A stretch of DNA of 64,000 nt from Actinomadura hallensis (GCF_006716765.1 NZ_VFPO01000001.1:3968001-4032000); one strand, 5' to 3'. Shown: positions 16,184 to 26,069, counted from the first letter of the stretch. Numbers and translations are program-made. Notes: generated from the letters alone by a model not told the origin.

Positions 16184-18001
16184 TCAGTGCTCCAGGCGGC
16201 GGACCAGGTCGTGGTACTCGTCCCACAGGGCCTTCGGCATGCGGTCGCCGAACTGCTCGAAGTGCTCGGGGATGAGCGCGGCCTCCTGCTTCCACACCTC
16301 GGTGTCGACCGACAGGAGGGTCTCCAGGTCGGCGTCGTCGATGTCCAGGCCCTCGGTGTCGAGCGACTCCTTGGTCGGCAGGTGCCCGATCGGGGTCTTG
16401 ACCGCGTCGGCCTGCCCGTTGAGGCGCTCGACGATCCACTTCAGCACGCGGCTGTTCTCGCCGAAGCCCGGCCAGATGAACTTGCCGTCGGCGTTCTTGC
16501 GGAACCAGTTGACGTAGTAGATCCGCGGGAGCTTCTCCGGGTCGGCGGACTTGCCGATCTTCAGCCAGTGGCCGAAGTAGTCGCCCATGTTGTAGCCGCA
16601 GAACGGCAGCATCGCGAACGGGTCGCGGCGCAGCTCGCCCACGGTGCCCTCGGCCGCGGCGGTCTTCTCCGACGCGACGTTCGCGCCGAGGAACACGCCC
16701 TGCTGCCAGTCGAACGACTCGGTGACCAGCGGCACCGCGGTCGCGCGGCGGCCCCCGAACAGGATCGCCGAGATCGGGACGCCGTTCGGGTCCTCCCACT
16801 CGTCGGCGATGATCGGGCACTGCCCGGCCGGGGTGGTGAAGCGGGCGTTCGGGTGCGCGGCCGGGGTGTCGGAGTCGGGCGTCCAGTCGTTGCCGCGCCA
16901 GTCGATCAGGTGCGCGGGCGGCTCGTCGGTCAGCCCCTCCCACCACACGTCGCCGTCGTCGGTGAGCGCGACGTTGGTGAAGATGCTGTTGCCCCACAGC
17001 GTCTTCACGGCGTTGGCGTTGGTGCTCTCGCCGGTGCCGGGCGCGACCCCGAAGAACCCGGCCTCCGGGTTGATCGCGTAGAGGCGGCCGTCCTCGCCGA
17101 ACCGCATCCAGGCGATGTCGTCGCCGATCGTCTCGACCTTCCAGCCGGGGATGGTCGGCTCCAGCATCGCGAGGTTGGTCTTGCCGCACGCCGAGGGGAA
17201 CGCCGCCGCCACGTAGCGGGTCTCACCGCTCGGCGGCGTCAGCTTCAGGATGAGCATGTGCTCGGCGAGCCAGCCCTCGTCGCGCGCCATCGTGGACGCG
17301 ATCCGCAGCGCGTAGCACTTCTTGCCCAGCAGCGCGTTGCCGCCGTACCCGGAGCCGAAGGACCAGATCTCCCGGGTCTCGGGGAAGTGGGTGATGTACT
17401 TCGTGGAGTTGCACGGCCACTTCACGTCCTTCTGGCCCGGCTCGAGCGGCGCGCCGACCGAGTGCACGGCCTTCACGAACGAGCCGCGCTCCTCGATGAG
17501 CCGGAGGGCGGGCTCGCCCATCCGCGTCATGATGCGCATGGAGACGGCGACGTAGGCCGAGTCGGTGATCTCCACGCCGAGCTGGGAGATGTTACCGCCG
17601 AGGGGGCCCATGCAGAACGGCACCACGTACATGGTGCGGCCCCTCATGCAGCCGTCGAACAGGCCGTTGAGAGTCTCCCTCATCTCGCCGGGCGCGACCC
17701 AGTTGTTGGTGGGGCCGGCGTCCTCCTCCTTCTCGGAGCAGATGAACGTCCGGTCCTCGACGCGGGCCACGTCGGTCGGGTCGGAGGCGGCGTAGAAGCT
17801 GTTGGGCCGTTTCTCCGGGTTGAGCCGGGTGAGCGTGCCCTGCTCGACCAGGAGGCCGGTCAGGCGCTCCCACTCGGCGTCCGAGCCATCGCACCATTCG
17901 ACGCGGTCCGGCTTGGTCAGCTCGGCGATCCCGCGCACCCACTCGATCAGTTCGGTGTGGCCGGTTGGGGCCTGGTCGAGGCCTGGGACCTGGTTGGACA
18001 C
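16184..18001 (-). CDS. pckG: Phosphoenolpyruvate carboxykinase (GTP)
   Basis: The 605-residue enzyme converts oxaloacetate + GTP to PEP + GDP + CO2 in gluconeogenesis. Visible motifs include the nucleotide-binding P-loop [33 protein letters not shown], and the mobile lid region near [11 protein letters not shown] chose the GTG at 18001 because AAGGAG lies 7-12 bp upstream; an in-frame ATG at 18046 would add 15 residues absent from the usual length. It is monocistronic, with a DasR-like operator 65 bp upstream of the start and a hairpin after the stop. Confidence 0.95.
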   Translation of the reverse strand: MSNQVPGLDQAPTGHTELIEWVRGIAELTKPDRVEWCDGSDAEWERLTGLLVEQGTLTRLNPEKRPNSFYAASDPTDVARVEDRTFICSEKEEDAGPTNNWVAPGEMRETLNGLFDGCMRGRTMYVVPFCMGPLGGNISQLGVEITDSAYVAVSMRIMTRMGEPALRLIEERGSFVKAVHSVGAPLEPGQKDVKWPCNSTKYITHFPETREIWSFGSGYGGNALLGKKCYALRIASTMARDEGWLAEHMLILKLTPPSGETRYVAAAFPSACGKTNLAMLEPTIPGWKVETIGDDIAWMRFGEDGRLYAINPEAGFFGVAPGTGESTNANAVKTLWGNSIFTNVALTDDGDVWWEGLTDEPPAHLIDWRGNDWTPDSDTPAAHPNARFTTPAGQCPIIADEWEDPNGVPISAILFGGRRATAVPLVTESFDWQQGVFLGANVASEKTAAAEGTVGELRRDPFAMLPFCGYNMGDYFGHWLKIGKSADPEKLPRIYYVNWFRKNADGKFIWPGFGENSRVLKWIVERLNGQADAVKTPIGHLPTKESLDTEGLDIDDADLETLLSVDTEVWKQEAALIPEHFEQFGDRMPKALWDEYHDLVRRLEH

Positions 18002-18065
18002 GGGCAACTCCTTCAGCTGTTCGCAGGATGTTTGCATGATGAACAAGACCCGCTGTTTTTGCTAT

Positions 18066-18079
18066 TTGGTCTGGACCAA
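18066..18079 (-). promoter_or_regulatory. DasR-like (dre) operator upstream of pckG
   Basis: TTGGTC-TG-GACCAA is an inverted repeat with perfect 6-bp arms. Its core TGGTCTGGACCA (18067-18078) differs from the Streptomyces DasR consensus TGGTCTAGACCA at one position. It lies 65 bp upstream of the pckG start, in the promoter region. DasR is the GntR-family N-acetylglucosamine-responsive repressor. Control of gluconeogenesis by amino-sugar supply is inferred. Confidence 0.6.
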
Positions 18080-18178
18080 TCACGTCCGCTATTGGCCCTT
18101 CCATGCCCCTTTTGTGGCTGATATCACTTACGTGCGGATGTGTGACATGACACGCTCCACGCCCCGGCCCGCACGCGA

Positions 18179-19258
18179 TCAAGCTGGGTAAACGTGGGTC
18201 TCGGTGGCCTTCACGGCCGCCCATATCAGGCTGCCCTCGGACAAATCGAGCTCCGCGACCGCCGCCGGAGTCACCTCCGCGACGGCGTCGAAAGGCGGCC
18301 CGGACAGCCGGACCCGGGCCCGGTCACCGAGCCGCTCGACCGCGGCGACACGGGCGCGCCACAGATTGCGGGGGCTGCCGTCGGGACGGCTCCGGTACAG
18401 CGCCACCGCGGATGGCGCGAAGGTGAGAAACACCTCACCGTCGAGTGAGTCCACCGTGTCGAGCGTGCCGCCGCCGACCGTCACGGTCCCCGCCTCCGCG
18501 CGGCCCCGGTACAGGTTCAGCCCCACCAGCCGCGCCACGTACTCGGTGCGCGGCCGCCGCGCCACCTCGGCGGGCGCGCCCTCCTGGACCAGGCGCCCGC
18601 CCTCGATGACCACGATGCGGTCGGCCAGCGCCATCGCGTCCAGAGGATCGTGCGTGACCAGCACGGCCGCGCCCTCGAAGCCCGCGAGGTGGCGGCGCAG
18701 CGCCGCGCGGATCTCCATCCGGGTGTGCGCGTCGAGGGCGGCGAGCGGCTCGTCCAGCAGCAGGAGACCGGGCTCCACGGCCAGCGCCCTCGCGAGCGCG
18801 ACCCGCTGCGCCTGCCCGCCCGACAGCTCCCGCGGACGCGCCGACGCGAACCCCGCCAGGCCGACGCGGTCCAGCCACCGCGCGGCGCGCTCGCGGGCGG
18901 CCCGGCGGCCCGCCCCCCGGCAGCGCGGCCCGAACGCGACGTTCTCCAGCACGCTGAGGTGCGGGAACAGCAGATAGTCCTGGAACACCATGCCGATGCC
19001 GCGGCGCTCCGCCGGCAGCGGGCGCAGATCCGCGCCGTCCAGCCGGATGTGGCCACCGGACATCGGGACCAGACCCGCCAGGGCGCGCAGCGCGGTGCTC
19101 TTGCCCGCCCCGTTCGGCCCGAGCAGCGCCACGACCTCCCCCGGCCCGGCGGTCAGCACGAGATCCAGCTCGAACGCCCCCCGCCGCACCACGAGCCGCG
19201 CATCCAGCCCCCGGCCCGCTTCACCGACCGCGGCCCCCGAGGAGGGACGACCCGGCAC
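18179..19258 (-). CDS. modC: Molybdate ABC transporter ATP-binding protein
   Basis: The 359-residue protein has Walker A GPNGAGKST, signature LSGGQAQRVALARAL, Walker B LLLLDEPLAALD and the H-loop LVTHDPLDA. A C-terminal TOBE/Mop domain (about residues 285-355, ending in WAAVKATETHVYPA) binds oxyanion, as in ModC. Together with modA and modB on the same strand it forms the molybdate importer that feeds molybdenum-cofactor synthesis. The gap to modB is 20 bp. Confidence 0.92.
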   Translation of the reverse strand: MPGRPSSGAAVGEAGRGLDARLVVRRGAFELDLVLTAGPGEVVALLGPNGAGKSTALRALAGLVPMSGGHIRLDGADLRPLPAERRGIGMVFQDYLLFPHLSVLENVAFGPRCRGAGRRAARERAARWLDRVGLAGFASARPRELSGGQAQRVALARALAVEPGLLLLDEPLAALDAHTRMEIRAALRRHLAGFEGAAVLVTHDPLDAMALADRIVVIEGGRLVQEGAPAEVARRPRTEYVARLVGLNLYRGRAEAGTVTVGGGTLDTVDSLDGEVFLTFAPSAVALYRSRPDGSPRNLWRARVAAVERLGDRARVRLSGPPFDAVAEVTPAAVAELDLSEGSLIWAAVKATETHVYPA

Positions 19259-19278
19259 CCCCCTCGATCTACTTCTGC

Positions 19279-20157
19279 TTATTCAGGGCCTCCCATCCAC
19301 CGCCCCCTCAGCAGCGCCAGCACCGCCACCGAGACCGCCAGCAGGACGAGGCTCAGCACGATCGCGGCCTCAGGGTCGGTCTCCAGCGCCAGGTAGACCG
19401 CCAGCGGCATCGTCTGCGTCCGGCCGGGGAAGTTGCCCGCGAACGTGATCGTCGCGCCGAACTCGCCGAGCGCCCGCGCCCAGCACAGCACGGCGCCCGC
19501 CACCACGCCGGGCGCGACCAGCGGCAGCGTCACCCGCCGGAAGACCGTCCAGCGGCCCGCGCCGAGGGTGGCGGCGGCCTCCTCGTAGCGCGGGTCGGCG
19601 GCGCGCAGCGCGCCCTCCACGCTGATCACCAGGAACGGCATCGCGACGAACGTCTGCGCCAGCACCACCCCCGCCGGGGTGAACGGGAACGTGACGCCGA
19701 ACGCCGAGTCCAGCCATCCGCCGACCAGCCCGCGCCGCCCGAACACCAGCAGCAGCGCGACGCCGCCGACCACCGGCGGCAGCACCAGCGGCACGGTCAC
19801 CAGCGCCCGGACGAGCCCCGCACCGGGGAAGCGGACCCGCGCGAGCGTCCAGGCCAGCGGCACGCCGAACAGCAGGCACAGGCCCGTGGCGAGGGTGGCG
19901 GTGACCAGCGACAGCCGCAGCGCGTCCAGCATCTGCGGCTGCATGAGCCGGGTGCCGAGCGTCGGCCACGGCGCGCGGACGAGCAGCCCGAGCAGCGGCA
20001 GCACCAGGAAGGCGAGCCCCGCCGCCGCCGGCGCCAGCAGGACCAGGGGCGGGCGGCCGGGCAGCCGGTCCTCCCCCGCGCGCACGGCGGCGCCTGACGC
20101 CCCGCGAGGCGGAGCGGCCTCCGGCACCTCCCAGTCCCCCTCGGGCGCCCCCGTCAT
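19279..20157 (-). CDS. modB: Molybdate ABC transporter permease
   Basis: The 292-residue inner-membrane protein has about six membrane helices and the permease EAA loop (EEAAATLGAGRWTVFRRVTLPL). The ATG at 20157 overlaps the modA stop as ATGA, fixing the start and coupling translation. A Pro/Ala-rich cytoplasmic N-terminus of about 35 residues precedes the first helix. A longer in-frame extension to 20496 lies inside modA and is rejected. Confidence 0.93.
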   Translation of the reverse strand: MTGAPEGDWEVPEAAPPRGASGAAVRAGEDRLPGRPPLVLLAPAAAGLAFLVLPLLGLLVRAPWPTLGTRLMQPQMLDALRLSLVTATLATGLCLLFGVPLAWTLARVRFPGAGLVRALVTVPLVLPPVVGGVALLLVFGRRGLVGGWLDSAFGVTFPFTPAGVVLAQTFVAMPFLVISVEGALRAADPRYEEAAATLGAGRWTVFRRVTLPLVAPGVVAGAVLCWARALGEFGATITFAGNFPGRTQTMPLAVYLALETDPEAAIVLSLVLLAVSVAVLALLRGRWMGGPE

Positions 20158-20915
20158 GGCACCTCGAAGCCCGCACGGGTCAGCGCCGCCCTGCCCTGCT
20201 CGCCCAGCACCAGCCGGATGAACTCCTTCGCGAGCGCGCTCTGCGGGGCGTCGGCGACCTCGACGACGGAGTAGTCGTTGATCGCCTTCTCCGCCTCGGG
20301 GAAATCGATTCTCTTGACCTTGGCGCCCGCCGCCATGGCGTCGGTGCGGTAGACGAGCCCGGCGTCGGCCTCGCCCAGGGAGACCTTGGTGAGGACGGCC
20401 TTCACGTCCCGCTCCCGCGACGCCGCCTCGACCCGCGTCCCGGCCGCGTCGAGCGCCGTGCGCGCGGCGGCACCGCACGGCACCTGTTCCGCGCACAGCA
20501 CGACCTTGAGTCCCGGTCTGGAGAGATCACGGACCGTCCTCACCCGGCCCGGGTCGTCCTTGGGGACGGCGATGACCATGCGGTTCCTGGCGAACACCCG
20601 CGGCTGCCCGGCCGCGTCGCCCGCGTCGGTCACCGTCGCCATGGTGGCGGGGCTCGCGGACGCGAACACGTCCGCCGGCGCGCCCTGGGTGATCTGCTGG
20701 GCGAGCGTCGAGCTGCCGCCGAAGCCGAACCTGACCCGGACGCCGGGATGCGCGTCCTCGAACGTCTCGCCGAGCGCGGTGAAGGTCTCGGTGAGGGAGG
20801 CCGCCGCGAAGACCGTGAGCGTCCTGTCCCCGGTCGCCGGGCCGCCGTCCTCGACCTCGCCGCATCCCGCCGCGAGCAGGGCCGCCAAGGACGCCGCCGC
20901 GAGCACGCGCTTCAC
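20154..20915 (-). CDS. modA: Molybdate-binding lipoprotein
   Basis: The 253-residue solute-binding protein has a lipoprotein signal (LAALLAAGC, Cys18) and the ModA features FAAASLTETF and FGGSSTLAQQITQGAPADVFASAS. It captures molybdate or tungstate at the outer face of the membrane for ModBC. The start codon is GTG. It is the first structural gene of modABC and follows the MerR/TOBE gene by 17 bp on the same strand. Confidence 0.94.
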   Translation of the reverse strand: MKRVLAAASLAALLAAGCGEVEDGGPATGDRTLTVFAAASLTETFTALGETFEDAHPGVRVRFGFGGSSTLAQQITQGAPADVFASASPATMATVTDAGDAAGQPRVFARNRMVIAVPKDDPGRVRTVRDLSRPGLKVVLCAEQVPCGAAARTALDAAGTRVEAASRERDVKAVLTKVSLGEADAGLVYRTDAMAAGAKVKRIDFPEAEKAINDYSVVEVADAPQSALAKEFIRLVLGEQGRAALTRAGFEVP

Positions 20916-20932
20916 CGCGATCCACCCCCGGA

Positions 20933-21340
20933 TCAGCCCGGCCCGGCCAGCTCGACGACGACGTTGGTGGACTTCACGACCGCCTCGGCGACCACCCCCG
21001 CCCGCAGCCCGAGGTCGTCCGCCGCCTCGCGGCTCATCAGCGACACGACGCGGAACGGCCCGGCCTGGATCTCCACCTGCGCCATCACGCCGTCGCGGAC
21101 GACCTCGGTCACGATGCCCCGCAGCCGGTTGCGCGCCGAGGAGAACCGCACGCCCTGGTCGTCCGGGGCGCCGCCCCGCGCCTGCTCGCGCACGAAGGCG
21201 GCGAGCTCGGCGCCGGGCACCCGGCGGTGCCCGTGCTCGTCGCGGGACGCGGGGAGCCGGCCGCCGTCCACCCAGCGGCGGACGGTGTCCGCGCTGACCC
21301 CCAGCAGCGCGGCCGCCTCACTGATCCGGAAGGTCGTCAC
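20933..21340 (-). CDS. MerR-HTH/TOBE molybdate-responsive protein
   Basis: The 135-residue protein combines an excisionase/MerR-type HTH (residues 3-50, RISEAAALLGVSADTVRRWVDGG) with a single TOBE/Mop domain (about 68-133, GIVTEVVRDGVMAQVEIQAG, VVKSTNVVVEL) that binds molybdate. This HTH-TOBE arrangement is the usual actinobacterial substitute for ModE and probably controls modABC. I chose the GTG at 21340, since the longer frame to 21559 has no sensible domain. Confidence 0.87.
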   Translation of the reverse strand: MTTFRISEAAALLGVSADTVRRWVDGGRLPASRDEHGHRRVPGAELAAFVREQARGGAPDDQGVRFSSARNRLRGIVTEVVRDGVMAQVEIQAGPFRVVSLMSREAADDLGLRAGVVAEAVVKSTNVVVELAGPG

Positions 21341-21369
21341 GGAACCCACGTTACTGGGCCGCAGATGCA

Positions 21370-21381
21370 TGGTCCAGACCG
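21370..21381. promoter_or_regulatory. Second weak DasR-like box
   Basis: TGGTCCAGACCG matches 10 of 12 positions of the DasR consensus TGGTCTAGACCA. It lies between the divergent MerR/TOBE gene (30 bp upstream of its start) and the interrupted membrane gene at 21546. Chance occurrence in such GC-rich DNA is possible. Confidence 0.25.
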
Positions 21382-21545
21382 CTCCAACCTTGGTGTGCGC
21401 GAATCGATTCGGGACTTCCTCCTTGCAGATGCGAGTCTTCGCCGAGGCGGCGCGGCTTCGGCGCCTTTCCCGGCCGTGTGGAGAGGTCCGCTCCGGGTAT
21501 TGGGCGATGCGAAGAATCACCCCCGCCCGGTCAGGAGGAATGATC

Positions 21546-22157
21546 ATGACTGGGACCACGCGCGCACCGCGCGGCCGCGGCCTGCTCAGCGGGGCGCTGC
21601 TGGTGCTGCTCGGGCTATAGGGCGGGCTGCTCCCCTTCGTCGGCCCGTACTTCGGCTTCGGCTTCGCCCCCGACGACCCCTGGGTCCACGACGCCGCCCG
21701 GCTCCAGCTCGCCGTCGCGCCCGCCGCGGCCGTGGTGATCGGCGGCCTGGTCGTCCTCGCCGCCGCCGGCCGCGCCGCCGCGACGCTCGGGGCCTGGTCG
21801 GCCGCGCTCGGCGGCGCCTGGTTCGCCGCCGGTCACACCGTCGCCGCGCTGTGGGACTCCCCCGGCGTCGGCGCCCCGCTCGGGACGGACGAGGCGCAGC
21901 GCGTCGCCGAGCAGCTCGCCGGCTTCACCGGGCTCGGCGTCGTCATCGCGTTCCTCGCCGGCCTCGCGATGGGCCGCTTCACCGCGTCCCGCGCCCCGGA
22001 GGCGGCGGAGCCGCCGGAGGGCGGGCGGCCCGGATCCGGCACGACCCAGCCGCTGGTGTACGGGCGCTACGCGCGGGAGAACCCGCCCGGGTCGGCGGCG
22101 CCCCCGCCGCTGCCCGGCGACCGGCCCATAGCGGGCGAGACGCCCCCCGAGCGCTGA
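21546..22157 (+). pseudogene. Small membrane-protein gene with in-frame TAG at codon 25
   Basis: The ATG at 21546 follows an ideal AGGAGG (21533-21538). The frame runs 24 codons (MTGTTRAPRG... LLVLLGL), hits TAG at 21618-21620, and continues in the same frame without another stop to TGA at 22155-22157 (GGLLPFVGPYFGFGFAP... RPIAGETPPER). The joined product would be about 203 residues with roughly four membrane helices and a Pro-rich tail. Trp is the likeliest original residue (TGG to TAG, one base). It is either a recent pseudogene, a base-call error or, less likely, a readthrough site. Confidence 0.75.
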
Positions 22158-22194
22158 CCGCGAGCCTCGAACCGGGCCGGGGATCGGCGCGGGG

Positions 22195-22404
22195 TCATCG
22201 GTCGATGTCGCGCTGCCGCATGTTGCGGACGGACTTGGTGGTCTCGTAGCTGCCGCGCTCGTCGTCCAGCCGCACGTCGTCGCGGTCGGTGAACATCGCC
22301 ACGAAGCCGATCAGGAGGCCCACGCCGCCGATCCACGGCTCCCGCCAGGCGAAGCTGAGCGCCACGCACGCGACGGCACAGGAGACCAGCAGCAAGAGCT
22401 TCAC
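22195..22404 (-). CDS. Small membrane protein of unknown function
   Basis: The product (69 residues) starts at GTG (VKLLLLVSCAVACVALSF), has two hydrophobic stretches (about 2-20 and 25-42) and a charged tail (DRDDVRLDDERGSYETTKSVRNMRQRDIDR). AGGGG lies 9 bp before the GTG. An in-frame extension to 22464 is unlikely. It converges with the interrupted membrane gene, leaving 37 bp between stops. Not recognised, but the compositional pattern of a two-helix protein with a charged tail supports coding. Confidence 0.65.
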   Translation of the reverse strand: MKLLLLVSCAVACVALSFAWREPWIGGVGLLIGFVAMFTDRDDVRLDDERGSYETTKSVRNMRQRDIDR

Positions 22405-22573
22405 GTCGTCACCCCTCGACCCGCGCTCGGTGTCCGGACGCCCGCGCCCCGGCCCACGCACCACTCGGCGATCAACGAGTAATGGAAGACTTACTCGCTG
22501 CCCGCAAGAGGCATACTGACATGCCGCGGCCCGCCCGGGGAAGATCCCCGCGATCCGAACCCCGGCGTCCCGG

Positions 22574-23959
22574 CTATCTGCGGCCCCGGCCGCGCTTGTC
22601 CCGGATCTTCATGGTGATGTCGAGGGGCGTGCCCGGGAAGCCGAACTCCTCGCGCAGCCGCCGCTCGATGAACCGCCGGTACCCCTCCTCGAGGAACCCG
22701 GTCGTGAACAGCACGAACCGCGGGGGCCGCACGCCCGCCTGCGTCGCGAACAGCACGCGCGGCTGCTTCCCGCCGCGCACCGGGTGCGGGTGCGAGCTGA
22801 CCAGGTCGGCGAAGAACTGGTTGAGCTTGGAGGTCGGGACGCGGGTGCCCCAGCCCTCCAGGGCGGTCTCGATGGCCGGGACGAGCTTCTCCACGTGCCG
22901 CCCGGTCCTCGCGGAGATGTTCACCCGCGGCGCCCACCGCGCGTGGTGGAGCTGCCGGTCTATCTCGCGTTCCAGGTAGAGGCGGCGCTCCTCGTCCAGG
23001 ACGTCCCACTTGTTGTACGCGACGACCAGCGCCCGGCCCGCGTCGACCACCATCGAGATGATCCGCAGGTCCTGCTCGGCGAGCGGCTGCCCGGCGTCCA
23101 CCAGCACGACCGCGACCTCGGCGCGCTCCAGCGCCGACCGGGTGCGCAGCGTCGCGTAGAAGTCGGCGCCCTGGTTCTCCTTGTGCCGCCGCCGGATCCC
23201 GGCGGTGTCGATGAACCGCCACGTCCTGCCGCCCAGCTCGATCAGCTCGTCGACCGGGTCGCGGGTCGTGCCGGCCACCTCGTCCACCACGGCCCGCTGC
23301 TCGCCCGCCAGCCTGTTCAGCAGGCTGGACTTGCCGACGTTCGGGCGGCCCAGCAGCGCGACGCGGCGCGGCCCGTCCGCCTCGCCGAACGTCTCCGGCG
23401 GGGCCTCCTTCGGCAGCGCCTCCAGCACCGCGTCCAGCAGGTCGCCGCTGCCGCGCCCGTGCAGCGCGCTGACCGGGTGCGGCTCCCCGATCCCGAGCGA
23501 CCACAGCACTGCCGCGTCGGCCTCGGCGGCCATGTCGTCGACCTTGTTCGCCACCAGCACCACCGGCTTGCCGGACCGGCGCAGGATCTCCACCACGGCC
23601 TCGTCGACGTCGGTGGCGCCGACGGTCGCGTCCACCACGAACAGCACGACGTCGGCCAGCTCAACCGCCAGCCGCGCCTGCTCGGCGATCGCCGCGGCCA
23701 GCCCGGACGAGTCCGGCAGCCAGCCGCCGGTGTCGACCACGGTGAACCGGCGGCCGCTCCACGACGCGTCGTAGGCGACCCGGTCGCGGGTCACGCCCGG
23801 GACGTCCTCGACGACGGCCTCGCGGCGGCCCAGGATCCGGTTGACCAGGGTGGACTTGCCGACGTTCGGCCGCCCCACCACCGCGACGACCGGCGCGGGC
23901 CCCGCGTCCCCGGGGGCGTCCTCGACGACGTCGACCGTCTCGATCTCGTGTTCGCTCAC
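22574..23959 (-). CDS. der: Ribosome-assembly GTPase Der (EngA)
   Basis: The 461-residue protein has two tandem Era-like GTPase domains, each with a P-loop ([11 protein letters not shown] near residue 28; [11 protein letters not shown] near 200), DTGG/DTAG switch motifs and NKxD (NKVDD, NKWD), and a C-terminal KH-like domain ending in basic GRGRR. Der binds the 50S subunit during maturation. It is 36 bp downstream of cmk, a conserved actinobacterial pairing. Confidence 0.97.
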   Translation of the reverse strand: MSEHEIETVDVVEDAPGDAGPAPVVAVVGRPNVGKSTLVNRILGRREAVVEDVPGVTRDRVAYDASWSGRRFTVVDTGGWLPDSSGLAAAIAEQARLAVELADVVLFVVDATVGATDVDEAVVEILRRSGKPVVLVANKVDDMAAEADAAVLWSLGIGEPHPVSALHGRGSGDLLDAVLEALPKEAPPETFGEADGPRRVALLGRPNVGKSSLLNRLAGEQRAVVDEVAGTTRDPVDELIELGGRTWRFIDTAGIRRRHKENQGADFYATLRTRSALERAEVAVVLVDAGQPLAEQDLRIISMVVDAGRALVVAYNKWDVLDEERRLYLEREIDRQLHHARWAPRVNISARTGRHVEKLVPAIETALEGWGTRVPTSKLNQFFADLVSSHPHPVRGGKQPRVLFATQAGVRPPRFVLFTTGFLEEGYRRFIERRLREEFGFPGTPLDITMKIRDKRGRGRR

Positions 23960-23995
23960 TGTCCCGTCTCCGCGGGGGCCGTCGGGGCGCCCCGC

Positions 23996-24658
23996 TCACT
24001 CATGCTCTTTGGCGAGCCTGACGATCGCCTCGACGACCTCGGTCAGGCTCAGCTCCGTCGAGTCGATCTCGTGCGCCCCGTCCGCCTTGGTCAGCGGCGA
24101 CGCCTTGCGGGTGGAGTCGAGCCGGTCGCGCCGCGCCTGCTCGGCCTGCGTGACGGTCACGGTGGCGCCCGGGTCGGCCGCGAGGTCCTTCGCGCGGCGC
24201 AGGGCCCGCGCCTCCTCGCTGGCGGTCAGGTACACCTTGACCGGCGCGTCGGGGGCGACGACGGTGCCGATGTCGCGCCCCTCCACGACGATGCCGCCGT
24301 CCCCGATGATCTCGCGCTGCAGCTCGACGAGCCGGGCCCGGACCTCCGGCACCGAGCTCACGGCGCTGACCGCGTTCGTCACCTCGCGGGTCCGGATCGG
24401 CCCGGACACGTCCGTGCCGTCCACCGTGATCGTCGGCGCGTCGGGGTCGGTGCCGGACTCGATGACCGGCTCGGCCGCGCGGGCCGCGACGGCGGCGGCG
24501 TCCTCGACCGGCACGCCGTGCTCCAGCATCCACCACGTCATGGCGCGGTACATCGCGCCGGTGTCCAGGTAGCGCAGCCCCAGCGCGCGGGCGACGCCCT
24601 TGGACGCGCTGGACTTGCCCGACCCGGAGGGTCCGTCCATGGCGATGACGAGCGGCAC
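23996..24658 (-). CDS. cmk: Cytidylate kinase
   Basis: The 220-residue protein phosphorylates CMP/dCMP. The P-loop is DGPSGSGKSSASK near the N-terminus; the CMP-binding segment YLDTGAMYRAMTW and GRDIGTVVAPDAPVKVYLTAS are typical. The GTG at 24658 has GGGAG about 7 bp upstream; the frame open to 25537 is rejected because it overlaps tyrA. It sits between tyrA and der. Confidence 0.96.
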   Translation of the reverse strand: MPLVIAMDGPSGSGKSSASKGVARALGLRYLDTGAMYRAMTWWMLEHGVPVEDAAAVAARAAEPVIESGTDPDAPTITVDGTDVSGPIRTREVTNAVSAVSSVPEVRARLVELQREIIGDGGIVVEGRDIGTVVAPDAPVKVYLTASEEARALRRAKDLAADPGATVTVTQAEQARRDRLDSTRKASPLTKADGAHEIDSTELSLTEVVEAIVRLAKEHE

Positions 24659-24870
24659 GATCGCTCCCTCTCTGTTCCGTTGGAGCGCCCTCCGGCGCGA
24701 GGCCGCGGGCGGACCGGGCGGCGGCCGCCGCCCAGGTGCGCGGGTCCCCCGTGACGAGCCCCAGCGCCACAGGTTACCGGCCCCCGCCCACTTCCCGCGC
24801 CGCCCGGCGCGAAGGGCGGTCCGGACCGCCGTTTCCGGCGGGACGGCCGTCCGGCGCGGGACCCGCCTGG

Positions 24871-25962
24871 TCAGCCGGGGACCGACCAGCCGCGGGCGCG
24901 GAGTTCGGCGGCGAGCCGATCGGCGGCCTCCGGGACGACCGACAGCTCGAGAACGCCCACCGGGCGGCCCGGGGAATGCTCGATCGTCACGTCCTCGATG
25001 TTGACCCCGGCGATCCCGGCGGCCTGGAACACCATCGCCAGCTCGCCCGGGCGGTCGGGGATGACCACCTGGACGGTCGCGTACGCGGGCTGGTCGCCGC
25101 CGTGCTTGCCGGGGATGCGGGAGCGGCCCGCGTTGCCGCGCAGCAGCAGGTCCGCCACGTGGGCGGCGGCCTCCTCGCTGCCGTCGCGCAGCAGCGACGC
25201 CGCCACCGCCAGGTCGGTGGCGACGGCCTCCAGCACGTCGGCGACCGGCTCGGCGTTCGCCGTCAGGATCCCGATCCACAGCCGCGGGTCGCTGGCCGCG
25301 ATGCGGGTGACGTCCCGGACGCCCTGCCCCGCGAGCCCGAGCGCGACGTCGTCGGCGCCGGTCAGGCGGGCGGCGACGGCGGCCGACACCACGTGCGGGG
25401 CGTGCGAGACCAGCGCGACGGCGCGGTCGTGCTCGGCGGCGTCCACCTCCACCGGCATCGCACCGCACGCCTTCGCCAGCCCCGTGACGGCCTCGACCGT
25501 CTCCGGGGTCGCCTCCGGCGGCGCGCACAGCGCCCACGGGCGGCCGAGGAACAGATCCGCGCGGGCCGCGCCCGGGCCGGACCGCTCCCGGCCCGCGAGC
25601 GGGTGGCCGCCCACGAACGTCGTCATGTCGCAGCCCAGCTCCGCCGCCTGCCTCAGCGGCAGCGCCTTGACGCTCGCAACGTCGGTGTAGGCGGTGGCGA
25701 GGCCGCGCTTCTGCGCGTCCAGCAGCGTCACCGCCACCGCCGCGGGCGGCACCGCGAGCACCGCCAGGTCGGCGGGCCGGAACCCGGCCTCGTCGGGCAG
25801 CCTCTCGCCGGCGCCGAGCTCGACGGCCATCGCCAGCGCGGCCGAGTCCCGGTCGGTCAGCAGCACCTCGGCGCCGCGCTCGCGCATCGCCAGGGCGATC
25901 GACGTGCCGATCAGCCCCGTGCCGACCACGATGATGCGCCGCGCCGCAACGTCCTCAGTCAC
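24871..25962 (-). CDS. tyrA: Prephenate dehydrogenase with C-terminal ACT domain
   Basis: The 363-residue enzyme of tyrosine synthesis oxidatively decarboxylates prephenate using NAD(P)+. Features are the Rossmann motif VVGTGLIGTSIALAMRERG, the active-site region FVGGHPLAGRERSG, and a C-terminal ACT domain (about residues 290-360, VQVVIPDRPGELAMVFQAAG) that likely mediates feedback by aromatic amino acids. It starts at GTG. aroH lies upstream on the same strand, so the two chorismate-to-tyrosine steps are adjacent. Confidence 0.94.
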   Translation of the reverse strand: MTEDVAARRIIVVGTGLIGTSIALAMRERGAEVLLTDRDSAALAMAVELGAGERLPDEAGFRPADLAVLAVPPAAVAVTLLDAQKRGLATAYTDVASVKALPLRQAAELGCDMTTFVGGHPLAGRERSGPGAARADLFLGRPWALCAPPEATPETVEAVTGLAKACGAMPVEVDAAEHDRAVALVSHAPHVVSAAVAARLTGADDVALGLAGQGVRDVTRIAASDPRLWIGILTANAEPVADVLEAVATDLAVAASLLRDGSEEAAAHVADLLLRGNAGRSRIPGKHGGDQPAYATVQVVIPDRPGELAMVFQAAGIAGVNIEDVTIEHSPGRPVGVLELSVVPEAADRLAAELRARGWSVPG

Positions 25963-26069
25963 GCGGTCACCCTACTGCTCTTCCTCACCCGCGCCGACCT
26001 GGCGCGATGTCGACTTCCACGCCGGCTCCGGCGGCGCCGCGCGAGTCGCGGTCACCGCGCGGGCCGGCG

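Noticed and set aside
16148..18121. A 657-codon plus-strand open frame opposite pckG
   Set aside because: It is entirely antisense to pckG and has no domain or ribosome site.
24659..25537. Upstream extension of the cmk frame
   Set aside because: It runs inside tyrA and reads as biased sequence; the GTG at 24658 has a good ribosome site and the correct length.
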